Assembly (NCBI GenBank): GCA_012934845.2
Contig: WNNJ02000497.1
Location: 1-64,000, forward strand
DNA length: 64,000 bases
From: Pomphorhynchus laevis
Lineage: Eukaryota; Acanthocephala; Palaeacanthocephala; Echinorhynchida; Pomphorhynchidae
Direction of reading: 5' to 3'
Shown here: one piece after another, positions 11,721 through 22,372 of the stretch
How positions within the stretch are numbered: the stretch's first letter is position 1
How the letters are laid out: each line of letters starts with the position of its first letter
Program-made: the position numbers and the translations under genes
The notes under the pieces: model-generated
What the model was told of the DNA's origin: nothing
What the model saw: only the letters and a program-made list of their open reading frames with translations
The model's database searches: none

Positions 11721-12878
11721 CTGATTAAGTTAAAATAAAAAAGGAATTGAAGATATTTGAGATTTAAATTTCAGAATGTAAATCTTAAAAATGATCTGAT
11801 TTTTTAAACATTGTGAATTTAAGCAAAGGAAAGTATTTTTGAAAACATTTAACTTTCTCTCTGTTTGATGTTTCCTGCAAAAGATTGCTGCAAGATGTAC
11901 CCATTTCGGAATTATCCACATATATCAAGTATTGTCGTTGTCATAACAACAATTAACAGGCGATAGATTAAATCGAAATTTGTACCATGTCCGAATTCTA
12001 GATGTTATATATTTCCGTAAGTTTGATTACATTATTAATAGGTTAGCCAAATGACTCGCTATAAATATCCTCACTGTAGATCTGTGAAGCATCGCAAATA
12101 TGTTATATGTAAATCACAAAATATTATTAAAAACACTGAATTATGAAGGGTATACTGTCATTAAATTATTTAATTATAAATACCGTCTAGTTATTTTATT
12201 AATATAATGTCTAGTTATTTAATTTATCAAAATGTAGATCAATGATTTAGTTCTGAAATCTATTTTTATTAATTCAAAAATTATTTGCTAAAATTTTATA
12301 CTTGAATATAACAAATCCAACTTTGGATGGAAGAAATCTAACTTAGATTTGAATAAATTTCACAGTAAACTGGATTTATCAGCTTTGATCAGAACAAATT
12401 AAACTGATTGTACCTAACTGTGATCAAAAACTCGGTATACCAAATCCTCATTTGCTATATATTAGACAGATTACTTAATTTTCATTTTTGTAAGACAAAT
12501 ATATAATCCATATTTGATGCTAAAAAATGAACTACGATCATCAGCTGTATCAGTTTAATGTCTCACTCCGAGACGCTCCTAACCGCTGGGCAGCCATCGT
12601 CAGTCGGATTAAGCGTTTAGGATGCGTTTCGAGAATATAGAGAATTACTGGAAGGTCTCACATTAAGCCAGTACAAATGGATTATGCAACCAAAGGTCGT
12701 CCAGCATTTTAAGGAATTGCTGGTATCTTTAGAGTTATCACAAAAGCAGATATATATGGGTATATAATAATTATATATTATTATCAGAAGTAATATTAGA
12801 TTTTTTATTTGTAAGATAATTAACGCTATTCGATAATTTAGAAATTGAAATTGAACAAATATAATTTCGAACGACTGC
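11721..12878. other. AT-rich upstream region of the Sec14-like gene
   Basis: No recognisable gene or repeat. A moderately GC-richer patch at about 12555-12650 (around CTCCGAGACGCTCCTAACC) has no clear coding frame. A promoter may lie in the AT-rich stretch before 12879, but no reliable core motif could be singled out. Confidence 0.5.
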
Positions 12879-13538
12879 ATGCAAGCTGAAATTGATAATG
12901 TATCAACAAAGACTGAAGATGTGATGAAACTTATTGGGCCAATTGAAGTTGATGAAAATAGAATAGCTAGATTTCTACGATTAACAGATAATAATGTGGA
13001 AGAAACGGCTAAACTCTTAAAAGAAGATATTAAATGGCGAGAAGAAATTAAACATATAATCTTAGAGTCAAATGATTTAGACCGTTTTCATGAAGCGGCT
13101 GAGGTACTTGAGGACCGTGATCTTAATGGAAACCGTGTAGGTCTACTACGACCTCGCTTACATAAAAAATTAAAGACAAAAACTGAAAAAGAATTATTTC
13201 GTAAATTTACTATACAAATGGTTGAAAATCTAACGCAAGGCACGGAACAATATAGTTTGATTGTCGACCTTCGTGATATACCAATGAACAACTTTGATTT
13301 ATATTCAATTATTATGCAAATAAATATATGCAAGTCGCACTATGCTGATCTATTTTCCACCTGCCTTGTCCTAAAACCGTTTTGGCTGTTTCACTATGCC
13401 TTCAAAATCGTTCGTCATTTATTAACTTCAAGTGTTGTGGAAAGAATATATTTGATAAACAATGAATCAGAACTTGAAAAGTTTATTGATAGAAAAATTT
13501 TACCATCGGATGTCAGCTTTTCAATATGTCAAGAATAA
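12879..13538 (+). CDS. Single-exon CRAL-TRIO (Sec14) domain protein, MOSPD2-like
   Basis: An intact 219-codon frame. Residues about 24-56 (ENRIARFLRLTDNNVEETAK, KWREEI) form the CRAL-TRIO N-terminal helical bundle: helix entry, then a 'W R' pattern. Residues about 85-205 follow the Sec14 lipid-binding lobe: EDRDLNGNRV, then YSLIVDLRDIP (the beta-strand normally reading VDLSG), ICKSHYADLFSTCLVLKPFW (normally YYPERL...ivn.P.), FHYAFKIVRHLL, and finally ESELEKFIDRKILPSDV (normally LPPEYGG). The layout, and 'AFKIV' with 'LPxxx', resemble the Sec14 domain of MOSPD2 best. The C-terminal MSP domain of MOSPD2 is absent and the frame stops soon after the lipid-binding fold. The domain family binds a hydrophobic ligand and acts in lipid transfer at membranes; the ligand here is unknown. 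The start is the first in-frame Met. An AATAAA overlaps the stop codon. Lack of introns could mean a compact gene or a retrocopy; no poly-A tract or target duplication was seen. Confidence 0.72.
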   Translation: MQAEIDNVSTKTEDVMKLIGPIEVDENRIARFLRLTDNNVEETAKLLKEDIKWREEIKHIILESNDLDRFHEAAEVLEDRDLNGNRVGLLRPRLHKKLKTKTEKELFRKFTIQMVENLTQGTEQYSLIVDLRDIPMNNFDLYSIIMQINICKSHYADLFSTCLVLKPFWLFHYAFKIVRHLLTSSVVERIYLINNESELEKFIDRKILPSDVSFSICQE

Positions 13539-14004
13539 ATAACTGGTAAATGTGTTTACTAAGACAATGTTCACCTGTGATCGTTATTATCAACTCATTG
13601 TTAAAAGTAATCAACATTTTCAATGTTTTGGTTATTTATCAAATTTGTATTGTCAAAAATGGGTCCGGCATTTTATATATATACCAGAGAAGTAATTGAT
13701 AAGAGATTAACAATTATAATTGATACAGGATAGAATGTAGGAATTAATTTACATCCATCGCTCATGAAACATGCTTTATTTAATTTTTATTTTTGCATAA
13801 TGACATATCATTAGGATATTTGTTCCAAAATGACATTTATGTACCTAAGCTGAGTGAATTGTTATACTGCAGATTTACGGATCAGTGTACTTTCCCCGAT
13901 TAATATGGAGCAAATTGAAATCCTCAACAAGATAAAATGGCATTTATTGAGTGAATTGTTATCCTGCAGATTTACGGATCATTGTAGAAAGATAGTTTTA
14001 TTTA
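13539..14004. other. AT-rich intergenic DNA with a short direct repeat
   Basis: No gene seen. GAGTGAATTGTTATACTGCA and the following GATTTACGGATCA (about 13852-13885) recur with one change at about 13950-13982, giving a 98-bp spaced direct repeat next to the alpha copy that starts at 14005. Confidence 0.6.
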
Positions 14005-15470
14005 TAGTGGCAAATGCGTGTCTATGGGCTCTTACAAGCCCATGTAGAAGAAAAAAGACAAATATGAAAACAAAATAAAATGTGAAATGAATTTGTTGAT
14101 GAAATTGAAGGAAGGATATGAATGATATGTGTGGCGAAACTTTGGGGAAAACAAAAGAATATTAAGTGGTTCGTTGAAGAGGTATGATAAAATTGTGAGT
14201 TGGATACGATAATAAGGAATGGATTTATTAATTTATTGTGGAGGAGGATCCATAGTGCAGGAACGTAGACTTTGTTTATAGAGTGGAAGCTACGAGGAAG
14301 AGCGGACGTAAGCAGGCAAAGAATTTTAGGCAAGTGAAGCAACGACGATAAAAGGATGGATGCGATAGTTGGTTGAGTGCATAGATATGTGAAGTAGACA
14401 ATTATTTAATCACAGAGACAATAAGATAAAACGCGAATCATCAATACCAGCAAGGTGTAAATAGGATGGTGAGTGACAAAATAAAACACAAAAGGTAACG
14501 ATGCTCAAAGGAAATTCAACATGAAGATTTACGATGGGTCAATATAGGACGAAAAAATGAAGGGATTTGTTGTCGAAGCTTTAAGACACAAGCGGACACG
14601 AGCAGAATAGCTTATGATAAGTTAGAGAGGTAAAATCACGGAATTGGAATAATTGACAAAAGGCTAAGACAGTCATTGATATTGGGAAACAAAAGAGACG
14701 ATATAAGAGCGTCACAATAGTGAAAGTCGATCAACCCACATTTTAGCAGAAATACGGAGATCGTGGATACAGATATGATGCACCTGCGAGTAGAGGAGGA
14801 TATCATTGGTATACACTGCATCAGATGAAAGTTATAGTCACGAGTTAAAATAGACAAGTCGCCGATAAGAGGGAAAGGAGATGACCATAAACTGAGCCTT
14901 GTAAAACACCGTGCGAAATGGAAGAAGATAGATACGGGGAGTAATTTGAATGAACACAAAAAAGTGTTTTGAGAAATAAGATGTGAACCAGGTTACAGTA
15001 GGAAAGGAGATACCATAGTCTTGACGAAGCCGGGATAATAGGATAGAACGATCGATAATGTCGAACGCAGAATACAGGTTTAAGTGAGATTAGGATACTT
15101 CATAGTTTCATATCGCGGGCTCAAAGTAGGTCACTGAAAAATTTTTAACAAGCAAGTTCAGCAGAGCTATTAGAACGGAAGGCAGATTGAAAAAGGGGTA
15201 TAAATTTGAAGAAACAAGATATAGATTGACTTGATATTACACAAGACGCTTATGCAGTTTAAATAAGTTCGGAAGAAGAGAATTCGGGCAGTATGAAGAT
15301 GGAAGCAAATGATCGAGATACGGTTTCGTTAGAAGAGGACTTACGATGACAGATTTTCAGTTCTCTGGAAAAGTGCATCTACTGATTGAGAAGGTAAATA
15401 GAATGGCAAGGAATGGTGATTTAATAGAATGAATTGATTTAAGTACATATGTTTGGAAAACGTTGGACAA
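14005..15470 (-). mobile_element. Alpha LINE copy 3, inverted near-twin of copy 2
   Basis: The minus strand repeats 9077-10545 with only scattered differences, including the same internal RT deletion and the same broken frames. The alpha 3' end lies at 14005-14040 (minus), with tail ATAAATAAAA and the GGGCTCTTACAAGCCCATG hairpin. The 5' truncation is near 15470. At 15470-15499 the sequence jumps to ACAAAAGGTAACGATGCTTA, which duplicates 14488-14518 from inside the same copy, so the 5' end is rearranged. Confidence 0.8.
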
Positions 15471-15734
15471 CAAAAGGTAACGATGCTTAAAGGAAATTCG
15501 AATACTCGAAATTACTGGTCGAGTTCAAAAGAAATTTGCAGTGTCTTTTCTGTCGGGTCTTGTATATAGACCGCGGTGACATATAGTCTGCGGTGACATT
15601 ATCTTATAAGCGTAATGCGTGGGAAATAATGTAATCTCACATTTCTTATAATGAGCCCGTTTCAAAGGAAATGTGGGAATAAGAGTAAAATATGCGAACA
15701 TAAACATTTACTTAATTCTTGGTTTAAAAATGAA
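15471..15734. other. Unassigned spacer between alpha copies
   Basis: After the duplicated alpha scrap (to about 15499) there is unrelated sequence. It holds two direct copies of a 17-bp motif, ATAGACCGCGGTGACAT then ATAGTCTGCGGTGACAT, at about 15567-15600. No coding potential is supported. Confidence 0.5.
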
Positions 15735-15857
15735 ATTATTTTACGTGGCAAGTGAGTGCCGGCGCACGCTTGCATGACCACAACAACAAAAAACAAAAAT
15801 CTAAGTCATGTGTCGAGAAGGTGGGAATCGAGGATGTACTTGAATAATAATATAAAT
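15735..15857 (-). mobile_element. Alpha LINE copy 4, 3' end only
   Basis: About 120 bp on the minus strand comprise the last codons and the alpha 3' stem-loop (minus of TGCCGGCGCACGCTTGCATG) with an AT tail. It is a very short 5'-truncated insertion directly abutting the 3' end of copy 5, in the same orientation. Confidence 0.7.
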
Positions 15858-16924
15858 TTATTTAACGTGGCAAATGCGTGCCAGCTGTACGCTTACATGA
15901 CCACTGACAAAAAATGAAAAAGTCAAGCAGATAAATTGTTTAAATGTGATCGGATTTGTCGTTTGAAGCACAGCAGGGAAGTTGATTGGCGTATATGAAT
16001 GGGGAGATGATTCCACGATAGAATGTGATAAAGAAGGGAACGTGTCTGACGTCAAGAGAGATCTGATTCCAAGAGGGGGCGGTGACGAGGAAGGATCGGG
16101 AACCGTAGTAGTTGGAGTAATTGGAAACGCAGAGTAAGAGAAATGGCGGGAACGCATCGATAGAGAGAAGTGAGACGAGTGTCGTTTAAGAAAGGGAGGT
16201 TGATGAACGATGGAGATCTAACAGCGATGCGACGAAGTACGAAAAGACGGAGTTAGACGGGGATGTGGATAGTGGATCAGGCGAGTTGGGGAAGATAGCT
16301 GGATGTGTGATTTATGCGACGGAGACGTAGGAGCACTCGAACTGCGGAATTAATGATGCGTTGTAGATATAAGATTATTGATTTTGGAGAATTCTCGAAA
16401 AGGCTGAGGCAGTAATCGATTTCAGGGAAGAGAAACGATGAAAGAAGATACATACTAGAACGGAAGTCAATAAGGGGGTGGATACGGCGGATATCACGGA
16501 GAATTAAGTTAGACGAGCAGACCTTGTCATGTACGAAGGATTTAAGAGAAAGGTGATCAAAATATATATAGAGTTGATATGTTAGGTTGACGGGGAAGAA
16601 AAGCGGGGTGCCTAGGACTGAACATTGTGGGACCCCGCAGAAAATAGGAATGAGAAGAGAGTATGATGAATTAGAACAGACGCGAAAGGAACGGTCGATT
16701 AAATATGAGACAAACCATGCTACGGAGGGCTAAGAAAATCTGTAATCAAACCGAAAGTCGAGAAAGGAGGATGGAGTGGTCGACGATGTCGAAGGCGGAG
16801 GAGAGATCGAGGGAGATGAGAACGCTATATAGAGCCTTGTTACGAGAAATTAGTAGGTCGTTGTAAACTTTCATGCAGGCGATTTCGGTGGAGTGATTAG
16901 CGTGGAAAGCGTATTGGAAAGAGA
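15858..16924 (-). mobile_element. Alpha LINE copy 5, 5'-truncated RT fragment
   Basis: It runs from the alpha 3' stem-loop at about 15867-15897 (minus) back through the RT C-terminus and palm to the FQ.AFHANHSTEIA region at about 16900. At 16610-16640 the minus strand encodes the motif-B box (VPQ...LG). Several frameshifts break the frame. It stops where a delta-family fragment (16925-17080) begins. Confidence 0.75.
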
Positions 16925-17080
16925 ATGAGAACTCAGGCTACTGCGGTTCTGAATATAATCGCAAAAAAACTGACAGACAAGCGCAATGATAAATACACTG
17001 TTTGTATGGTAAGGATCAGATCTCGTCTATCTATGCCACTAACGAAATTAGCTTCGATATGCCTGAGAGCAAGCCGATCT
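16925..17080 (+). pseudogene. Delta-family scrap (C-terminal end)
   Basis: The plus strand reads TQATAVLNIIAKKLTDKRND, then RIRSRLSMPLTKLASICLRA. This aligns with SSAQLIQRIAQKMAIKNNHS followed by LRSKIGIQLARSISMCIRGP at the end of the delta copy at 28591-28995. Only about 50 codons survive, trapped between two minus-strand alpha insertions (15858-16924 and 17085-20350), so it was the pre-existing target of at least one of them. Confidence 0.6.
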
Positions 17081-17084
17081 AAAA

Positions 17085-20000
17085 AAGTGTATTTAAACGT
17101 GGCAAATGCGTGCCGGCGCACGCTTACATGACTATAACAACAATAAAAATCTAAATCATGTTTTGAGGAGGTGGGTTCGGAGGCGGCATTTGAATGTAAT
17201 AAAGGAGGGAGTGCGGCGGCGTCGAGTGGGAGCTGATTCCAGGAGGAAGAATCTTCTACGAGGAAGAATCGGAGACCGTAGTTGTTAGAGAACTTAGGAA
17301 CGTAGAGTAAGCGGGAATTACTGAACGCAGTGATAGAGAGGTGGGGCGAGTGTCGTCTAAGAAAGGGAGGTTGATGAACGATTGGGAGCAGACGGCGATG
17401 AGACGAAAAGTTACGAGAAGGCGAAGTTGTAAGCGGATGTGGATGGGGGTCAGTAGAGTTGAGCAAGATATGTGGATGTGGTCAAAGCACCGGAGACGTA
17501 GGAGCACTTGAACGGCGTAGTTGATGATGCGTTGTAGGAGTAGGATGATGGATTTTGGAGAATTTGTGAAAAGACTGGAGCAGTAATCGATATTAGGGAA
17601 AAGAAACGATGAAAGAAGAGGCATACAAGAACGGAAGTCGATTAGGGGGTGGATACGGCGGATGTCACGGAGAATTAAGGTATACGAGCGGACCTTGTCG
17701 CGGACGAAGGGTTTAAGGAAAAGGTAATCATCGAAATGGGATCCTAAGAGAGTGATATTGTGGACTATGAAGATGATTGATGAGGCAAAATATACAGGGA
17801 GATGAGATATGTTAGGTTGACGGGGGAGGATCCACATTATTTTAGACTTGTCTGGGTTTCGAACAAGACGAAGTTGGGAGAGACGTTTGTAGATAGAAGA
17901 AAGACAATTGGAGGCAGAAATTGTGATATCGTTTATGCGATAGGCGGTTGCATGAGCATAAATGATGATGTCATCGGCGTATTGCATGACGTTAAAGGAG
18001 TAAGGTTTGATAAACGGAAGAGAGCTCGCCAATTAGAAGAGAGAAAAGCAGGGGTCCTAGGACTGAACATTGTGGACCCCGCAGAAATTAGGGATGGGAG
18101 GAGATGATGATGAATTTAAAAATACTCGAAAATAGCGGTCGGATAGATATAACTCAAACCATGTTATGGAGGAAGAAAATCCGTAATCATAACGAATGCG
18201 ACAAAGAAGGATGGAGTGGTCGACAATGTCGAAGACGGAGAAGAGGTCGAGGGAGATGAGAACACTATTTAGAGCCTTGTCACGAGAAATGAGTAGGTCG
18301 TTGTAAACTTTCATGCAGGCGATTTTTGTGGAGTGATTAGAGCGGAAATCGGATTAGAAAGGAGGGTACCGAATAGATGACGAGAGATAAACGTTGATCT
18401 TCATTAAGACGAGGCGGTCTAAGAGTTTGGAAAGAGTAGGCAGGAATGAAATGGGGCGATATTAAGAAGGAAGTGAGGGGTCGCGCGATTGTTTCTTAAG
18501 GAGGGACTAACGATGGCGGATATTCAGTGTGAAGGAAATATACGACTGCGGATGGACGAGTTAAACAAGGTGGTGAGGAAAGGGGATATCGATGAGCATA
18601 TGGATATAAGTATGGCGGTAGGCAAGGGATCGGCAGGTGAGGTTTTGTTAAGCAAGGACATGAGGACAGATGATACTTCATCAGGTGAGGTTTTGTTAAG
18701 CAAGGACATGAGGACAGATGATACTTCAGCATGTGAGACAGGGAGAAGATGAAAGAGTTCCTGGAGAATGAGGCGAGTAGCAGTGCGATGGAATGTATAC
18801 GGGGTTGTGAGAGGCAACGTGGACACTTTGGTCTGAAGAAATGACGAATAATAATGGGGATTGATGTTGCAAGACGAAGAGGAGAGAGAAATGATTGAGC
18901 TAAAAGTATGCCAGAGAGACTTAGAGTATAATTAAGTGTTGATTTTATGCTGCCAGGAGTTGCATTTGCTACGTAGTAGGTGGAGATGATACCGGCGAAT
19001 AGCAAGATATGAATCACGGAGAGACGGAGTGAGCAAGCGGATATCACGTCTGAGAGAGCGGTGATATACTCGAAAAGCATGACGGAAACGTCGCTTCGAT
19101 ATTAGGCATTGGATGCCGAACCATGAGGATGTCAAACCGCAGGGGCACGGTGCAAGTGATGGTGAGGGTGAGGCTTGAAGATCAAGAGAATATTGAGAGT
19201 GGATATGAGTTCAGAGTCGAAAAGAAAGGAAATATCGTGAGGATAGAATGATGTTATTGTGGGAGAAGATAGAGACGATTTAAGTAAGGCGGAGCAAAGA
19301 AGTGGGAGGTCAAGATTTCTCCAAGGGCGACGTAGGATTGTAGGTGTGTGAAGTGAGGAGTGGCTGGAATTGAGATCAAGGGTGACGAGAAAGTGACCGG
19401 ATACACCAGAATCGGAGATGTGCAATTAGGTGTAGGCAGCAAAACGTTCAGGGACAGTTATGATGTCGAGTGTCCTGTCAAGTTTACGTTTGGGGGCAGT
19501 GGATATGAGTTTGTAATTGTAGTTAGATAGAATGTTGATGAACCGGATGGAATCATTGGAGGGGCAGTCGAGGCGGATGTTGAAGTCGCCAAGAACGAAT
19601 GAAGGGATGGATGAAAAATAACAATTAAAAAGGAGATCAGCGAGTTCGGTAAAAAATTAAGGAGGTATGAGATGATGAACCAGGACGGTATACAATGACG
19701 AGATCTAGAGTTATCGGGTTAGAAGAACGACAAGTGAGCAATTCAAAAAGCAAGAACTCAATAAGGAGGCGAAAAGACGCGGGGTGACTTGCTAATGCGA
19801 CAATGTCGTCATGATTACAGAATTTAGAATGGGATGAGCTGAGGGGGCGGGTGGATTCGACTAGTGAGCAACCAGCAGAGATCAGACGGCGAATAGAGAA
19901 GTAGTCATCTGAGTGCCAGGATTCGGTGAGGCAGAAGAGATCGATGAATTGCTTGATGAATAGGTTGAGGATAAGATCGAATTTATGGAGAATAGATCTA

Positions 20001-20350
20001 GTGTTGAAGAGGGCGAGGCGGAAACCGTGTATGGTGGTGAAATGGTCTAGCGCAGAAGACACATAGGGGAGATAGAGCGCCATCGAATTTATAAGCCCCA
20101 ATTAATTTTATTAAGTGTCATCGATGTAAAGAAATGTTATGAGTGGAAGGATCGTGGTGGTTGGTGGAGGTGATTTTGATTGAATAATGTAGGTTATTGA
20201 GATACGAGACAGGAGGGACGGGAAGGGGGTGTGGGGGAGTGAAGATGACATGGGATGGAAAGTGTATATGGTGACAGGGTCGGTGGGTGGAGAAAGGATA
20301 TTGGAAACGACGGGCTAGTTTGAGTGGACGTGTTGGATGTTGATAAAAAA
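17085..20350 (-). mobile_element. Alpha LINE copy 6, lacking most of ORF1
   Basis: The 3' stem-loop is at about 17100-17130 (minus). RT motifs follow in decayed frames: FMQYADDIIIYAHA near 17960, the DLFSVFDIVDHS motif A near 18240 and SYRPISF-type sequence near 18450. The AP-endonuclease extends to about 20060 (FRLALFNTRSILHKFDLIL, LTESWHSDD, LVIVYRPGS). At about 20100 the endonuclease joins the N-terminal part of ORF1 (20110-20345). That part matches 42488-42720 of the full-length copy, so roughly 600 bp of ORF1 is missing. A 48-bp tandem duplication lies at 18634-18729. Many breaks; inactive. Confidence 0.75.
18634..18729. repeat. 48-bp tandem duplication in alpha copy 6
   Basis: CAGGTGAGGTTTTGTTAAGC and the following sequence to GATGATACTTCA is present twice, starting at 18634 and 18682, with no difference seen between the copies. 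Single copy in the other alpha elements (for example near 21914). Confidence 0.9.
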
Positions 20351-20422
20351 AAAGATTTATTTTAACGTGGCAAATGCGTGCCAGCGAACGCTTACATGAC
20401 CACAACAAAACAAAACTGTGAA

Positions 20423-22372
20423 TCAGGTGTCGAGAAGGTGTGAACGGAGGAGGTGTTTGAATGTGATAAAGGAGGGAGCGCGGCGGACGTCGAGAGGGAG
20501 TTGATTCCAGGCGAGTGAGGCGGCGACGAGGAAGGATCGGAGACCGTAGTTGTTGGAGTAATTAGGAACGTGGAGTAAGAGGGTATGACAGGAACGAAGC
20601 GATAGCGAGGTGGGGCGAGTATCGTCTAAGAAAGGAAGGTTGATGAACGATGGGGAGCCGACAGCGATGAGACGAAAAGTAACGAGAAGAAGGCGGAGTT
20701 TGATGCGGATGTGGATGGTGGGCCAGGAGAGTTGGGCAAAATATGTGGATGTGTGGTCGAAGCGACGGAGACGAAAGAGCACTCGAACGGCGGTGTTGAT
20801 TATTCGTTGTAGGGGTAGGATGATGGATTTTGGAGAATTGGCGAAAAGGCTAAGGCAGTAATCGATTTTAGGGAAAAGAAGCGATGAAAGAAGAGACATA
20901 CAAGAACGGAAGTCGATAAGGGGGCGGATACGGCGGATGTCACGAAGAATTAAGTTAGACGAGCGGACCTTGTCACGGACGAAGGGTTTAAGGGAAAGGT
21001 GATCATCGAAATGGAAGCCTAAGAAAGTGAGATTGTGGACTATGGGGATGATCGATGAGGCAAAATATACAGTGGGAGGAGATATGTTTGGTTTACGGGG
21101 GAGGATCCACATTATTTTGGACTTTTCGGCGTTTAGAACGAGATGGAGATTGGAGAGACGTTTGTAGATAGAAGAAAGACAGTTGGAGGCAGAAATGCCG
21201 ATATCGTGTATGCGATGTGCGGGTGCATGAGCATAGATTAGAATGTCATCGGCGTATTGCATGACGTTAAAGGAGTAAGGTTTGATAAATGGAGAGAGAT
21301 CGCCAAGCAAAAGAGAGAAAAGCAGGGGACCTAGGACTGAACCTTGTGGGACCCCGCAAAAAATAGGGATGGGAGGGGAGGATGATGAATTAGAACAGAC
21401 GCGAAAGGAACGGTCGGATAGATATGAGGCGAACCAAGCTACGGAGGAGGAAGAAAAGCCGTAATCATAACGAAGGCGAGAAAGGAGGACGGAGTGGTCG
21501 ACAATGTCGAATGCGGAGGAGAGGTCGAGGGAGATGAGAACACTATATAGAGCCTTGTCTCGAGAAATGAGTAAGTCGTTGTACACTTTTATGCATGCGA
21601 TTTCTGTCGAGTGATTAGAGCGGAAAGCGGATTGGAAAGGAGGGTACAGATTGGATGAGGAGAGATAAGCGTTGATTTGTATTAAGATGAGGCGTTCTAA
21701 GAGCTTTGAAAGAGTAGGGAGTAGTGAAATGGGGCGATAGCTAGAAGGAAGGGAGGGGTCGAGCGATTGTTTCTTAAGGAGGGGACGAACGATTGCGGAT
21801 TTCCAGTGTGAAGGGAAGATACGACTGCGGATGGACGAGTTAAACAAGGTTGTGAGAAATGGGGATATCGATGAGCATATAGATTTTAATATGTGAGTAG
21901 GCAGGGGATCGGCAGGTGAGGTTTTGTTGGGCAAGGACATGAGGACAGATGATACTTCTGTAGGTGATACAGGGAGAAGATGAAAGAGTTCCGGAAGGAT
22001 GAGAGTAGACTGGGCAGAGTGGGATAGGATGGAGACCGGGGTGTGAGAGAGCAACGTGGATACTTTAGTCTGGAGAAATGACGAATAATCATTAGCATTG
22101 ATGTTGCAACGGCGAAGAGGAACGAGCCAGGATTGAGTTAAAAGTATGCCAGAGAGTCTTAGAGTTGAATGAAGTGATGATTTTATGCTGCCAGAAGGAG
22201 TTGCATTTGGTACGTAGTAGGTTGAGATGAGACCGGCGAAGAGCAAGATAGGAATCACGGAAAGACGGAGTGATCGAGCGGAAATCGCGTCTGAGAGAGC
22301 GGTGATAGACTCGAAAAGCATGGCGGAGTCGACGCTTTGAGAGTAGGCATTGGATGTCAAACCATGGGGCAC
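20423..22372 (-). CDS. Alpha LINE ORF2, reverse transcriptase part (copy 7)
   Basis: A long open frame of 649 codons. True RT similarity begins at about residue 95 (SHTPVSIL). Visible in order: TSPADPLPTHILKSICSSIS (thumb-side 'GPD..P...LK'), SYRPISLLPTLSKLLERLI, FQSAFRSNHSTEIA, SLDLSSAFDIVDHSVLLSRL (motif A with catalytic Asp), CGVPQGSVLGPLLFSLLLGD (motif B), MQYADDILIYAHA (motif C, YADD) and LGFHFDDHLS. The C-terminus (AWNQLPLDVRRAPSFITFKH) is the usual LINE ending. All catalytic Asp residues are present. It reverse-transcribes LINE RNA at the nicked target. The first ~90 codons overlap the end of the endonuclease frame, so the displayed start is not the real one. CR1/L2-like assignment within the Jockey superfamily is by motif only. 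Confidence 0.88.
   Translation of the reverse strand: MPHGLTSNAYSQSVDSAMLFESITALSDAISARSLRLSVIPILLFAGLISTYYVPNATPSGSIKSSLHSTLRLSGILLTQSWLVPLRRCNINANDYSSFLQTKVSTLLSHTPVSILSHSAQSTLILPELFHLLPVSPTEVSSVLMSLPNKTSPADPLPTHILKSICSSISPFLTTLFNSSIRSRIFPSHWKSAIVRPLLKKQSLDPSLPSSYRPISLLPTLSKLLERLILIQINAYLSSSNLYPPFQSAFRSNHSTEIACIKVYNDLLISRDKALYSVLISLDLSSAFDIVDHSVLLSRLRYDYGFSSSSVAWFASYLSDRSFRVCSNSSSSPPIPIFCGVPQGSVLGPLLFSLLLGDLSPFIKPYSFNVMQYADDILIYAHAPAHRIHDIGISASNCLSSIYKRLSNLHLVLNAEKSKIMWILPRKPNISPPTVYFASSIIPIVHNLTFLGFHFDDHLSLKPFVRDKVRSSNLILRDIRRIRPLIDFRSCMSLLSSLLFPKIDYCLSLFANSPKSIILPLQRIINTAVRVLFRLRRFDHTSTYFAQLSWPTIHIRIKLRLLLVTFRLIAVGSPSFINLPFLDDTRPTSLSLRSCHTLLLHVPNYSNNYGLRSFLVAASLAWNQLPLDVRRAPSFITFKHLLRSHLLDT

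Noticed and set aside
9077-15470. A large foldback transposon bounded by the two LINE arms
   Set aside because: Both inner edges are ordinary LINE 3' ends with tails, and the left arm continues into the rest of the same LINE, so two LINE copies explain it better.
16933-17466. A 177-codon minus-strand open frame
   Set aside because: It runs through the 3' end of alpha copy 6 into the delta scrap, so it is a chance fusion across an element border.
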